Below are positions 1 to 5,170 of a DNA stretch of 5,175 nt, piece by piece. The position numbers and the translations under genes are program-made. The stretch is from Deltaproteobacteria bacterium (GTDB taxonomy: Bacteria; Desulfobacterota; GWC2-55-46; DRQE01). Numbering within the stretch: the first letter of the stretch is position 1; each line of letters opens with the position of its first letter. The notes beneath the pieces are model-generated. The model saw nothing but the letters and a program-made list of their open reading frames with translations, searched no databases and was not told where the DNA came from. The stretch spans positions 1 to 5,175 of the forward strand of contig JACRCB010000001.1 in assembly GCA_016219165.1 (NCBI GenBank), given 5' to 3'.

Positions 1-359
1 AACCTGTTTATCATGTGCGAGTGAATAAACTCAACGCATGAACTACATTCAGGGTCTGATAGAGTTGTTTTCCCATCACTTGTCAAAGACTGAGGTTCAT
101 CAGGATTGTGGGGACCATATTCAATCAAACGTCGAAAGAGATAACCTTTTGGATGTTGCTCTATATCTCGGATCGCTGCGTCCAGTGATTCTTTAAATAT
201 CTGCCATACTGTCTTGCCGTGACCAAAATGAACAAAGGGAGATCTAAGCCCCCTGCTTACCGACCTGTAGATAGCTGAGGCGAGAGGCTGATTGCCGAAA
301 ATCGAACCTATCTCCTTGGCAGGGGTTAGTCTCATTTGTCGTTGTCTAATGTTTGACAT
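1..359 (-). CDS. Hypothetical protein, 5' part only (runs off the left edge)
   Basis: I do not recognise this protein. The reading frame starts at the ATG at 359-357, preceded in frame by a TGA four codons upstream, and stays open for 119 codons to the window edge, so the C-terminus is missing. The visible part looks soluble: no signal peptide or membrane segment, a basic N-terminus (MSNIRQRQMR), a mixed middle with FVHFGHGKTVW at about 42-52, and a possible helix FKESLDAAIRDIEQHP at about 55-70. Near the edge are Cys105 and Cys108 (CSSC) followed by His113 and His115, which could bind a metal, though the spacing fits no finger I can name. GC is about 44%, below the neighbouring operon, and codons are A/T-richer (AGA, CAA, TTT), which suggests separate origin. 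There is no strong Shine-Dalgarno before the ATG. A cargo or defence gene is possible, but nothing visible proves a function. Confidence 0.7.
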   Translation of the reverse strand, partial: MSNIRQRQMRLTPAKEIGSIFGNQPLASAIYRSVSRGLRSPFVHFGHGKTVWQIFKESLDAAIRDIEQHPKGYLFRRLIEYGPHNPDEPQSLTSDGKTTLSDPECSSCVEFIHSHMINR

Positions 360-378
360 GTCTTTGGCTCAATTTCAT

Positions 379-407
379 ATAATGGTTGCGAACAAACGAA
401 GTTGCAA
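379..407 (-). promoter_or_regulatory. Candidate promoter for the partial left-edge gene
   Basis: Read on the minus strand, a -35-like TTGCAA (402-407) and a -10-like CATTAT (379-384) are 17 bp apart, and each matches four of six consensus bases. Transcription would start near 372, giving a leader of only about a dozen bases before the ATG at 359. One arm of the 10-bp inverted repeat (388-397) lies wholly inside the spacer. The match is weak and rests on position and spacing. Confidence 0.3.
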
Positions 408-436
408 AGTAACTTTTCATCTTTGTGTTTGTTCGC
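388..436. repeat. Perfect 10-bp inverted repeat, possible operator
   Basis: GCGAACAAAC (388-397) and GTTTGTTCGC (427-436) are exact reverse complements separated by 29 bp. Inside the spacer a second pair, CAAAG (405-409) and CTTTG (421-425), and a small palindrome AAAGTAACTTT (406-416) are nested. No T-tract follows on either strand, so it does not look like an intrinsic terminator. It sits immediately upstream of the left-edge gene and overlaps its candidate promoter, which fits a two-site operator better. Confidence 0.5.
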
Positions 437-451
437 TGTTAAGCGACGGGG

Positions 452-471
452 ATAATTGGGGGAATAATTGG
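452..471. repeat. Short direct repeat ATAATTGG, two copies 12 bp apart
   Basis: ATAATTGG occurs at 452-459 and again at 464-471, separated by GGGA. It lies in the non-coding gap between ugd and the left-edge gene. It may be a protein-binding site or chance in an A/T-rich stretch; no function is visible. Confidence 0.3.
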
Positions 472-483
472 TGTAAAAGTCAA

Positions 484-505
484 CCACCCTCCCCCCTACC
501 TCCCC
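484..505 (-). other. G-rich tract across the ugd stop codon
   Basis: The minus strand carries successive G runs of 4, 2, 6, 3 and 2 bases within 22 nt, spanning the last codons and the TAG stop of ugd. Four runs of two or more G within short loops could form a weak G-quadruplex in the transcript or DNA. No hairpin with a U-tract, as an intrinsic terminator would need, was found after the ugd stop. Confidence 0.3.
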
Positions 506-1797
506 ACACTCTTATACTCAAAGCCCATCTTCCTCATGGCATCGGGCTCGTAGACGTTCCTTAAATCAACGACCACGGGGCGTTTGAGCAGGCTCTTTAC
601 CCTTTCCATGTCGAGGATTCTGAACTGGTTCCACTCGGTTGCAATCACGAGACAATCAGAGCCTTCGGCGGCCTCGTAGGAGTCTTTGCAGTAAATGGCC
701 TTGTCCGCAATGAGAGAAGCGGCGTTCTTCATCCCGGCCGGGTCGTATGCCCTCACTATAGCCCCTTCTTTAATAAGGCCGTTTATTATGTCTATCGCAG
801 GGGATTCCCTCACGTCGTCGGTGTTGGGCTTGAAGGTAAGGCCCAGAACCCCTATGGTTTTTCCCTTGAGTTTCCCCACGGCGTCCTTTATCTTCACGAG
901 CATCAGTTTCCTCTGGTTCAAATTTACCGCCATTACGGCGTCCATGAGTTTGAAATCATAGTTGACGCCCTTTGCGATATTTAAAAGCGCCGCGGTGTCC
1001 TTGGGCAGGCAGGAACCCCCGTAGCCCGGGCCGGGGTGCAGGAACTTGGGCCCTATCCTCCTGTCGAGCCCCATGGCCTTCGCCACCACGTGGACGTCCG
1101 CTCCGGCCTTTTCGCAGACGTTGGCGATCTCGTTTATAAAGGAAATCTTCAACGCAAGGAAGGCGTTCGACGCGTATTTTATGAGTTCGGACGTCTCCAA
1201 GCCGGTTACCACAAAGGGCGTCTCTATGAGGTAGAGGGGGGTGTATAAGTCCCTGAGTATCGCTATGGCCTGCTCGTTCCTTGCGCCTATCACGACCCTG
1301 TCGGGCCTCATGAAATCCTCGACCGCGCTCCCCTCCCTCAAAAACTCGGGGTTCGACGCGACGTCGAAGAGATGCCCTTGCCTTCTCTCTTCGCTTATAA
1401 TCTTCTCTATGAGTTTCCCCGTGCCAACGGGCACCGTGCTCTTTGTTACTATCACCTTGTAGCCGTTCAGGTTCTCCGCAATCGCGCGGGAGACATCTTC
1501 TATATAGCTTAAGTCCGCCCTTCCGTCTCCCCTCGGAGGGGTCCCTACCGCAATGAATATGACGAGGGATTTCCTGATGGACTCATTGATGTCCGTGGTG
1601 AAGAATAACCTCTTCTCCCTCAGGTTTTTATCCACAATCTCCTTAAGCCCCGGCTCGTATATCGGGATTTCCCCGTGGTTCAGTTTTTTTATCTTCTCTC
1701 CGTCCTTGTCCACACAGGTAACGTTCACCCCGAAGTCGGCAAAGCATGCGCCCGTCACAAGCCCGACGTAACCGGTTCCAATGACACAGATGTTCAT
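496..1797 (-). CDS. ugd: UDP-glucose 6-dehydrogenase
   Basis: This enzyme oxidises UDP-glucose twice with NAD+ to give UDP-glucuronate, a cytoplasmic precursor for surface polysaccharides. The 433-residue length is normal for the family. An N-terminal Rossmann domain opens with GTGYVG (7-12) and an acidic Asp30 after the second strand for the NAD ribose. EPGL (48-51), VGTP (84-87), STVPVGT (120-126) and NPEFLREG (149-156) follow. The central helical domain holds Lys207 and Asn211, and the catalytic Cys263 lies in GPGYGGSCLPKD (256-267). The C-terminal UDP-binding domain has LTFKPNTDDVRESP (320-333) and DLRN (411-414). It is the last gene of the operon and starts 4 nt after the rfbB stop, behind an AAGGAG site inside the rfbB 3' end. 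A UDP-N-acetylmannosamine dehydrogenase is the main alternative, but the FLREG context favours Ugd. Confidence 0.95.
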   Translation of the reverse strand: MNICVIGTGYVGLVTGACFADFGVNVTCVDKDGEKIKKLNHGEIPIYEPGLKEIVDKNLREKRLFFTTDINESIRKSLVIFIAVGTPPRGDGRADLSYIEDVSRAIAENLNGYKVIVTKSTVPVGTGKLIEKIISEERRQGHLFDVASNPEFLREGSAVEDFMRPDRVVIGARNEQAIAILRDLYTPLYLIETPFVVTGLETSELIKYASNAFLALKISFINEIANVCEKAGADVHVVAKAMGLDRRIGPKFLHPGPGYGGSCLPKDTAALLNIAKGVNYDFKLMDAVMAVNLNQRKLMLVKIKDAVGKLKGKTIGVLGLTFKPNTDDVRESPAIDIINGLIKEGAIVRAYDPAGMKNAASLIADKAIYCKDSYEAAEGSDCLVIATEWNQFRILDMERVKSLLKRPVVVDLRNVYEPDAMRKMGFEYKSVGR

Positions 1798-1801
1798 CCG
1801 C

Positions 1802-2854
1802 CTATCTCCTTAAGTAATTTTTTTCGTAATAGTCCATGTAGTCGCCGCTCCGCACCCGCGCTGACCAGCCGGGGTTATCGAGATACCATCGGACGGTCTC
1901 CTTTAACCCCTCTTCGAAAAGATAGAGCGGCTCCCACCCGAGTTCCCTTCTTATCCTGGATGAGTCTATCGAATAGCGGAGGTCGTGGCCGGGCCGGTCT
2001 TTTACGAACTTTATGAGGTTGGCGTGGGGCCTTCGGGGGGAATCGGGCCTCAAAAGGTCGAGTATGGCGCAGATTTTCTTTACGAGGTCTATATTTTTCC
2101 ACTCGCAGTTTGCCCCTATGTTATAGGTCTCGCCGGGCCTGCCCTTTTGAAATACGATGTCGAGCGCCTTGCAATGGTCGTCCACGTGGAGCCAGTCCCT
2201 TACGTTTTCACCCTCGCCGTAGACCGGCAGTTCTTTGCCTTCGAGGGCATTGAGCGCCATAAGGGGTATGAGTTTTTCGGGCAGCTGATAGGGGCCGTAG
2301 TTATTCGAGCAATGCGTGGTGATGACCGGGAGTCCATAGGTCTTATTAAACGCCCGCGCGAGGTGGTCAGCGCCGGCCTTCGAGGCGGAATAGGGGGAGT
2401 TGGGGGCGTAAGGGGAATCCTCGGAGAAAGAACCGTCCGCGATGGAGCCGTAGACTTCGTCGGTGGAGACGTTAAGGAACACATGCCTTTTATCCCTCGA
2501 CGTCCGCCAGTATTCCAGCGCGGCCCCGAGGAGGGCATGGGTGCCCAGGACGTTTGTCTTCAAGAACTCCTCCGGGACGAGAATGCTCCTGTCCACATGG
2601 CTCTCCGCGGCGAGGTGAATGACCGAGTCTATCGAGTATCCTTCAAAAACGCCTTGCACGTGGCCCTTGACGCATATATCCCCCCTTACAAACACGTGGT
2701 TCGGCTCATTTTCGATATCCTTCAGGTTTTCGAGATTCCCGGCATAGGTGAGGTTGTCGAAGTTGATTATCCTGCAGGCCGGATACTTTTTAACCATGTA
2801 GCGGACGAGGTTGCTTCCTATAAAACCCGCGCCGCCAGTTATAAGGATGTTCAT
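1802..2854 (-). CDS. rfbB: dTDP-glucose 4,6-dehydratase
   Basis: RfbB (RmlB) converts dTDP-glucose to dTDP-4-dehydro-6-deoxyglucose using a tightly bound NAD+; this is the second step to dTDP-rhamnose. It belongs to the extended short-chain dehydrogenase family, and 350 residues is the usual length. Visible motifs in order are GGAGFIGS (7-14) for NAD, Asp33 closing the second strand, LAAESHVDRS (81-90), the catalytic STDEVYG with Thr131, Asp132 and Glu133, the YSASK pair Tyr155/Lys159, NNYGPYQ (184-190), and the nucleotide-binding DRPGHDLRYSID (286-297). The Asp-Glu pair after Thr distinguishes dehydratases from simple epimerases. The ATG at 2854-2852 is preceded by the purine-rich AAGGGGAAGG. 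The gene lies 30 nt after the cupin gene and 4 nt before ugd. All key residues are present. Confidence 0.96.
   Translation of the reverse strand: MNILITGGAGFIGSNLVRYMVKKYPACRIINFDNLTYAGNLENLKDIENEPNHVFVRGDICVKGHVQGVFEGYSIDSVIHLAAESHVDRSILVPEEFLKTNVLGTHALLGAALEYWRTSRDKRHVFLNVSTDEVYGSIADGSFSEDSPYAPNSPYSASKAGADHLARAFNKTYGLPVITTHCSNNYGPYQLPEKLIPLMALNALEGKELPVYGEGENVRDWLHVDDHCKALDIVFQKGRPGETYNIGANCEWKNIDLVKKICAILDLLRPDSPRRPHANLIKFVKDRPGHDLRYSIDSSRIRRELGWEPLYLFEEGLKETVRWYLDNPGWSARVRSGDYMDYYEKNYLRR
1806..1811 (-). promoter_or_regulatory. Ribosome-binding site of ugd, inside rfbB
   Basis: AAGGAG on the minus strand lies 8 nt before the ugd ATG (1797-1795) and overlaps the final codons of rfbB. This supports the chosen ugd start and implies coupling to rfbB translation. 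Confidence 0.75.
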
Positions 2855-2884
2855 CGCCTTCCCCTTCCACCACCGTGGTGCGCC
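2855..2884 (-). promoter_or_regulatory. Cupin-rfbB gap with ribosome-binding site
   Basis: This is the largest gap in the operon. It holds a small inverted repeat, CACCAC and GTGGTG around one base (2868-2880), then a purine-rich AAGGGGAAGG a few bases before the rfbB ATG, which is the likely ribosome-binding site. The repeat has too short a loop for a strong hairpin and no U-tract follows. Confidence 0.5.
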
Positions 2885-3343
2885 TTAATCGAGTATGAAC
2901 CCCGTATCGGGCGAATCCTCATGCCTTATCTCGTCAACCTCTTCTTTTCTATCAGGGCCCATGTAAAGGCGGTTCGGGGCATTGAAGACCAACCCGTGGA
3001 CGCCGCCGACATTTTTATAGGCATGCACAACCCCCGGGGGTATTATGAAGGCCTTCGGGGAATCCTCGCCCGCGCGGTAAACCTCCCTTTTTTTGTAGGT
3101 CCTGGAATTTTTTCTGTTATCCCAGAGGTAGACCTTGAAGTTAGACGGGCCCGCGAAGCAGAAATAGTCGGTCTGCTTAAGATGCTCATGCGGCCCCCTC
3201 GCCACCCCGGGGAGTGTTGACGACACATACGACATCACGGGCATCATAGAGGGGGCGATTTCATCGGCCCTGAAAAATTCAACGAGCCACCCCCTCGCAT
3301 CCCTGTGTACCGGCAGATCCTTTATAACGACCCCTTCCATCAT
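2885..3343 (-). CDS. Short RmlC-like cupin, dTDP-4-dehydrorhamnose 3,5-epimerase family
   Basis: The operon position, between rfbD and rfbB, predicts the epimerase step of dTDP-rhamnose synthesis. The protein has 152 residues from the ATG at 3343, against about 180 for classical RmlC, and reads as a single cupin barrel. Landmarks are RDARGWLVEFFR (14-25), RGPHEH (49-54), the strand KVYLWDNRKNS (70-80), PPGVVHAYK (102-110) and the C-terminal EEVDEIRHEDSP (134-145). His52 aligns by eye with the RmlC catalytic base in RGLH. The RmlC lysine position seems to be Asp59 (in QTDYF), and the YK tyrosine position seems to be Phe120 (VFNAP). The HxH pattern resembles sugar 3,4-ketoisomerases of the FdtA/QdtA type, so the exact reaction is uncertain. 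A GTG at 3355 is in frame but lies within the ribosome-binding site, so I start at 3343. That ATG overlaps the rfbD stop as ATGA; the ATG at 3340 is equally possible. Confidence 0.82.
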   Translation of the reverse strand: MMEGVVIKDLPVHRDARGWLVEFFRADEIAPSMMPVMSYVSSTLPGVARGPHEHLKQTDYFCFAGPSNFKVYLWDNRKNSRTYKKREVYRAGEDSPKAFIIPPGVVHAYKNVGGVHGLVFNAPNRLYMGPDRKEEVDEIRHEDSPDTGFILD

Positions 3344-4206
3344 CTCCGCCTCCACAACTCCTCGGCTACATACCTTGAAAGGGATTCCCTCCAGTGGGGT
3401 ATGGCCTCGCCGGTAATCCTCTTATACTTCGACTTATCGAGGACCGAGTAGGCCGGCCTTTTTGCCGGGGCCGGATACTCTTCCGTGAGTATGGGCCTTA
3501 ACGCCTCGAGCCTCATCTTCATGCCGCCCTTTTTCATCTCCTCAACGATTGCATGCGCGAAGTCATACCAGCTCGCGACCCCTTCGTTTGAAAAATGGTA
3601 TATGCCCGGGGGTTTATCCAGAAGGTTCATTATTGCCGTTGAAAGGTCTCCCGTGTATGTCGGGGTGCCTATCTGGTCGTAGACGACCGGAAGGTCTTTC
3701 CTTTTGCGCGCAAGCGAGGCCACCTTCTTCACGAAATTGTCCTTGCCCCTTCCGTACAGCCATGACGTCCTTATTATTATGAAGTCCGTCGTCTCGTCCT
3801 GCACGTTCTTTTCGCCTTGCAGCTTCGACATGCCGTAGACGCTTAAGGGATATGGCCTCGCCTCCTCCTTATACGGGACGCTTTTTTTCCCGTCGAAGAC
3901 AAAATCGGTTGAGATATGGATAAGCCTCGCCCCAAGCTTCCTGCAGACCGCGGCGAGGTTGCGGGGGCCTTCGGCGTTTATCAGAAAAGCCTCTGACCTT
4001 TCCTCTTCCGCCTTATCCACCTTTGTATACGCCGCGCAGTTTACGATGACCTGCGGGGATACCCTTAAGATGTTTTTCCTGACGGAAGAGACGTCCGTTA
4101 TATCGAATTCCTTTCTGGAAAGAGCGCTCACCCGGTGTTCCCTTTCGAGCAACTCTGCAAGGGCGGATGCGAGCATCCCCCCGGAACCCGTAACAAGTAT
4201 TTTCAT
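3340..4206 (-). CDS. rfbD: dTDP-4-dehydrorhamnose reductase
   Basis: RfbD (RmlD) reduces dTDP-4-dehydro-L-rhamnose to dTDP-L-rhamnose with NAD(P)H, the last step of the pathway, in the cytoplasm. The 288-residue length is normal. The N-terminal cofactor loop reads TGSGGMLAS (6-14), in which the third glycine of the usual GxxGxxG pattern is Ala13. Further landmarks are FDITD (34-38), NCAAYTKVDKAE (56-67), STDFVFDG (99-106) with the active-site Thr100, YGMSK with Tyr124 and Lys128, RTSWLYG (146-152), GTPTYTGDL (180-188) and RPAYSVLD (250-257). The protein ends in a basic WRRR. The ATG follows the rfbA TAG stop without a gap, so translation is probably coupled. The overall motif order is diagnostic for RfbD, and the alanine change alone would not exclude activity. 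Confidence 0.94.
   Translation of the reverse strand: MKILVTGSGGMLASALAELLEREHRVSALSRKEFDITDVSSVRKNILRVSPQVIVNCAAYTKVDKAEEERSEAFLINAEGPRNLAAVCRKLGARLIHISTDFVFDGKKSVPYKEEARPYPLSVYGMSKLQGEKNVQDETTDFIIIRTSWLYGRGKDNFVKKVASLARKRKDLPVVYDQIGTPTYTGDLSTAIMNLLDKPPGIYHFSNEGVASWYDFAHAIVEEMKKGGMKMRLEALRPILTEEYPAPAKRPAYSVLDKSKYKRITGEAIPHWRESLSRYVAEELWRRR
3349..3353 (-). promoter_or_regulatory. Ribosome-binding site that decides the cupin start
   Basis: GGAGG on the minus strand lies 5 nt before the ATG at 3343 and 8 nt before the ATG at 3340. It overlaps the in-frame GTG at 3355-3353, which therefore is unlikely to be the start. The same bases encode the Trp-Arg-Arg end of RfbD, consistent with coupled translation. 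Confidence 0.75.
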
Positions 4207-4971
4207 CTACCCTGCCTTGTTCCTTACCTTGTTCCTTACCTTGTTCGCCCCGGTTCTGGCCACCATGAGATTCGCGTTAAGAAGGGAAGAGAACGTCCCG
4301 GCGTCCGTCCACCAGCCGCTTAGGGTGCGCCACTTGAGGGTCCCCCTCTTTATATAGGCGTTGTTCACGTCCGTTATCTCGAGTTCCCCCCTTTTAGAGG
4401 GCTTAAGGGTCCTGACGATGCCGAAGACCGTATTGTCGTACATGTATATGCCGGTTACAGCATAACCCGACCGCGGGGTCCGGGGCTTTTCTTCTATCCT
4501 TACAATCCCCTTACCCCCCTTGCTATCGAAGACCGGCACGCCGAATCTCGTGGGGTCAGGGACCTTCTTGAGTATTATCATCGCCCCGCCGCTCTTTTTT
4601 TCAAAAGCCCTCACTGGCGCGATGATGTTTTTCTCTATTATATTGTCGCCGAGCACAACGCATACCTTCTTCCCCTCCACAAAGTGTTCGGTAAGGCCAA
4701 GCGCCTGCGCTATCCCGCCCTCGCCTTCCTGATAGGTGTAGTTTAAGTGCTTCAATCCGAACTCTTTCCCGTTGCCCAGAAGCCTCAGGAAATCCCCGGC
4801 GTTATTTCCGCCGGTAACTATCATTATGTCCGTAATCCCGGCGTTCACAAGACACCTTATGGGATAATATATCATCGGCTCATTATATACGGGTAGAAGG
4901 TGCTTGTTCGTCACCTTCGTAAGGGGAAAAAGCCTTGTGCCGAGCCCGCCCGCAAGTATCACTCCTTTCAC
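4207..4971 (-). CDS. rfbA: Glucose-1-phosphate thymidylyltransferase, short form
   Basis: RfbA (RmlA) joins glucose-1-phosphate and dTTP to make dTDP-glucose and pyrophosphate, the first step of the rhamnose pathway. At 254 residues it belongs to the short type that lacks much of the C-terminal region of enterobacterial RmlA (about 290). The nucleotide-binding loop is LAGGLGTRLFPLT (6-18), with Lys23 in NKHLLPVYNEPMIYYP. GIAQAL (86-91), the metal-binding LGDNI with Asp109, EEKP (160-163), VTGIYMYD (172-179), RGELEITD (194-201) and WTDAGT with Asp223 follow. The tail after about 242 is a low-complexity basic NKVR repeat that looks non-essential. The start is GTG (4971-4969), chosen because GGAGG lies 6 nt upstream and the family normally begins close to this MKGVILAGG sequence. 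It is the first gene of the operon in this window. A related nucleotidyltransferase for another sugar cannot be fully excluded. Confidence 0.94.
   Translation of the reverse strand: MKGVILAGGLGTRLFPLTKVTNKHLLPVYNEPMIYYPIRCLVNAGITDIMIVTGGNNAGDFLRLLGNGKEFGLKHLNYTYQEGEGGIAQALGLTEHFVEGKKVCVVLGDNIIEKNIIAPVRAFEKKSGGAMIILKKVPDPTRFGVPVFDSKGGKGIVRIEEKPRTPRSGYAVTGIYMYDNTVFGIVRTLKPSKRGELEITDVNNAYIKRGTLKWRTLSGWWTDAGTFSSLLNANLMVARTGANKVRNKVRNKAG
4215..4246. repeat. 12-bp tandem repeat at the 3' end of rfbA, 2.7 copies
   Basis: CCTTGTTCCTTA is repeated at 4215-4226 and 4227-4238, followed by a partial copy, CCTTGTTC, at 4239-4246. In rfbA it encodes NKVR-NKVR-NK, the last residues before AG and the stop. 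The unit is four codons long, so gain or loss of copies would keep the frame. On the coding strand each unit contains AAGG and AAGGA, similar to ribosome-binding sites, just before the rfbD ATG. Confidence 0.85.
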
Positions 4972-4977
4972 GCAAAA

Positions 4978-4982
4978 CCTCC
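4978..4982 (-). promoter_or_regulatory. Ribosome-binding site of rfbA, supports a GTG start
   Basis: GGAGG on the minus strand is 6 nt before the GTG at 4971-4969. No ATG fits the conserved N-terminus in frame, so this site fixes the unusual start codon. Confidence 0.8.
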
Positions 4983-4995
4983 GGATTGTTTCATG

Positions 4996-5045
4996 GGGAA
5001 GAGTCCGCGAAACCCTTCCCAGAAGAAGGGCCTCTCAAACGGCCC
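4996..5045 (-). promoter_or_regulatory. Structured rfbA leader with competing hairpins
   Basis: Read on the minus strand, four segments can pair in alternative ways. Segment 1, GGGCC (5045-5041), pairs with the start of segment 2, GGCCCTTC (5032-5025). The CCCTTC part of segment 2 (5030-5025) pairs with GAAGGG (5018-5013) across a 6-nt loop. Segment 3, GGGAAGGGTT (5020-5011), pairs with segment 4, GACTCTTCCC (5005-4996), in a 10-bp stem with two G-U pairs at the loop end or inside. Pairings 1:2 and 3:4 exclude 2:3, as in attenuator leaders. No U-tract follows stem 3:4, and the rfbA ribosome-binding site stays 13 nt downstream, so the output is unclear. Confidence 0.4.
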
Positions 5046-5153
5046 CCTTATTTATACTTCAAAAAGCGACCTCTATGCAATACAAAATTCTCGGAATCTC
5101 AATCGGATGGAAGACAAAAAATGGAAGGGACATCTTAACGGAAAGGGTTTCGC
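5007..5153. repeat. 11-bp inverted motif AAGGGTTTCGC, two copies in the rfbA upstream region
   Basis: GCGAAACCCTT at 5007-5017 is the exact reverse complement of AAGGGTTTCGC at 5143-5153. In the rfbA leader and in the leader of the presumed divergent plus-strand gene, each copy therefore reads AAGGGTTTCGC in the sense direction, upstream of the ribosome-binding site. The left copy also forms part of the competing rfbA hairpins. Confidence 0.5.
5051..5080 (-). promoter_or_regulatory. Candidate promoter of the rfb-ugd operon
   Basis: On the minus strand TATAAA (5056-5051) matches five of six bases of a -10 element. An 18-bp spacer separates it from TTGCAT (5080-5075), a poor -35 with only TTG conserved. 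Transcription would begin around 5044-5045, giving a leader of about 73 nt before the rfbA GTG. The weak -35 suggests either an activator or a different sigma factor. A second origin further upstream, outside the window, is possible. Confidence 0.4.
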
Positions 5154-5162
5154 CGGAATGTC

Positions 5163-5170
5163 AAAGGAGG
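5163..5170 (+). promoter_or_regulatory. Strong ribosome-binding site of a divergent gene beyond the window
   Basis: AAAGGAGG lies on the plus strand 5 nt from the window end. A start codon at normal spacing would fall at about 5176-5180, just outside. This implies a plus-strand gene divergent from rfbA, with about 200 bp of shared upstream DNA. Nothing of the protein is visible. Confidence 0.5.

Noticed and set aside
388..436. Intrinsic terminator for the operon
   Set aside because: The arms are 29 bp apart, GC content is modest and no U-tract follows on the minus strand.
388..440. Integron attC site suggested by the inverted repeat and the adjacent GTTAAGC
   Set aside because: GTTAAGC fits one outer core site, but the matching RYYYAAC box is missing on the other side, and the order of gene and repeat does not fit a cassette array.
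292..564. Plus-strand 90-codon frame across the ugd gap
   Set aside because: It overlaps the start of the left-edge gene and the end of ugd, has no ribosome-binding site and crosses the non-coding repeats.
2868..2880. CACCAC/GTGGTG inverted repeat between the cupin gene and rfbB as a regulatory hairpin
   Set aside because: With one base between the arms only about four pairs could form around a workable loop, and no further signal accompanies it.
1985..3220. Plus-strand open frame of 411 codons antisense to rfbB and the cupin
   Set aside because: It starts with GTG inside rfbB, crosses the rfbB-cupin gap, and its translation shows no known motif. The opposite strand carries two fully conserved enzymes, and long shadows are common opposite GC-rich genes.
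4968..4994. Tiny leader frame MKQSGGFA overlapping the rfbA GTG
   Set aside because: It has no ribosome-binding site of its own, holds no run of a regulatory amino acid, and its GGA GGT codons are simply the rfbA ribosome-binding site.
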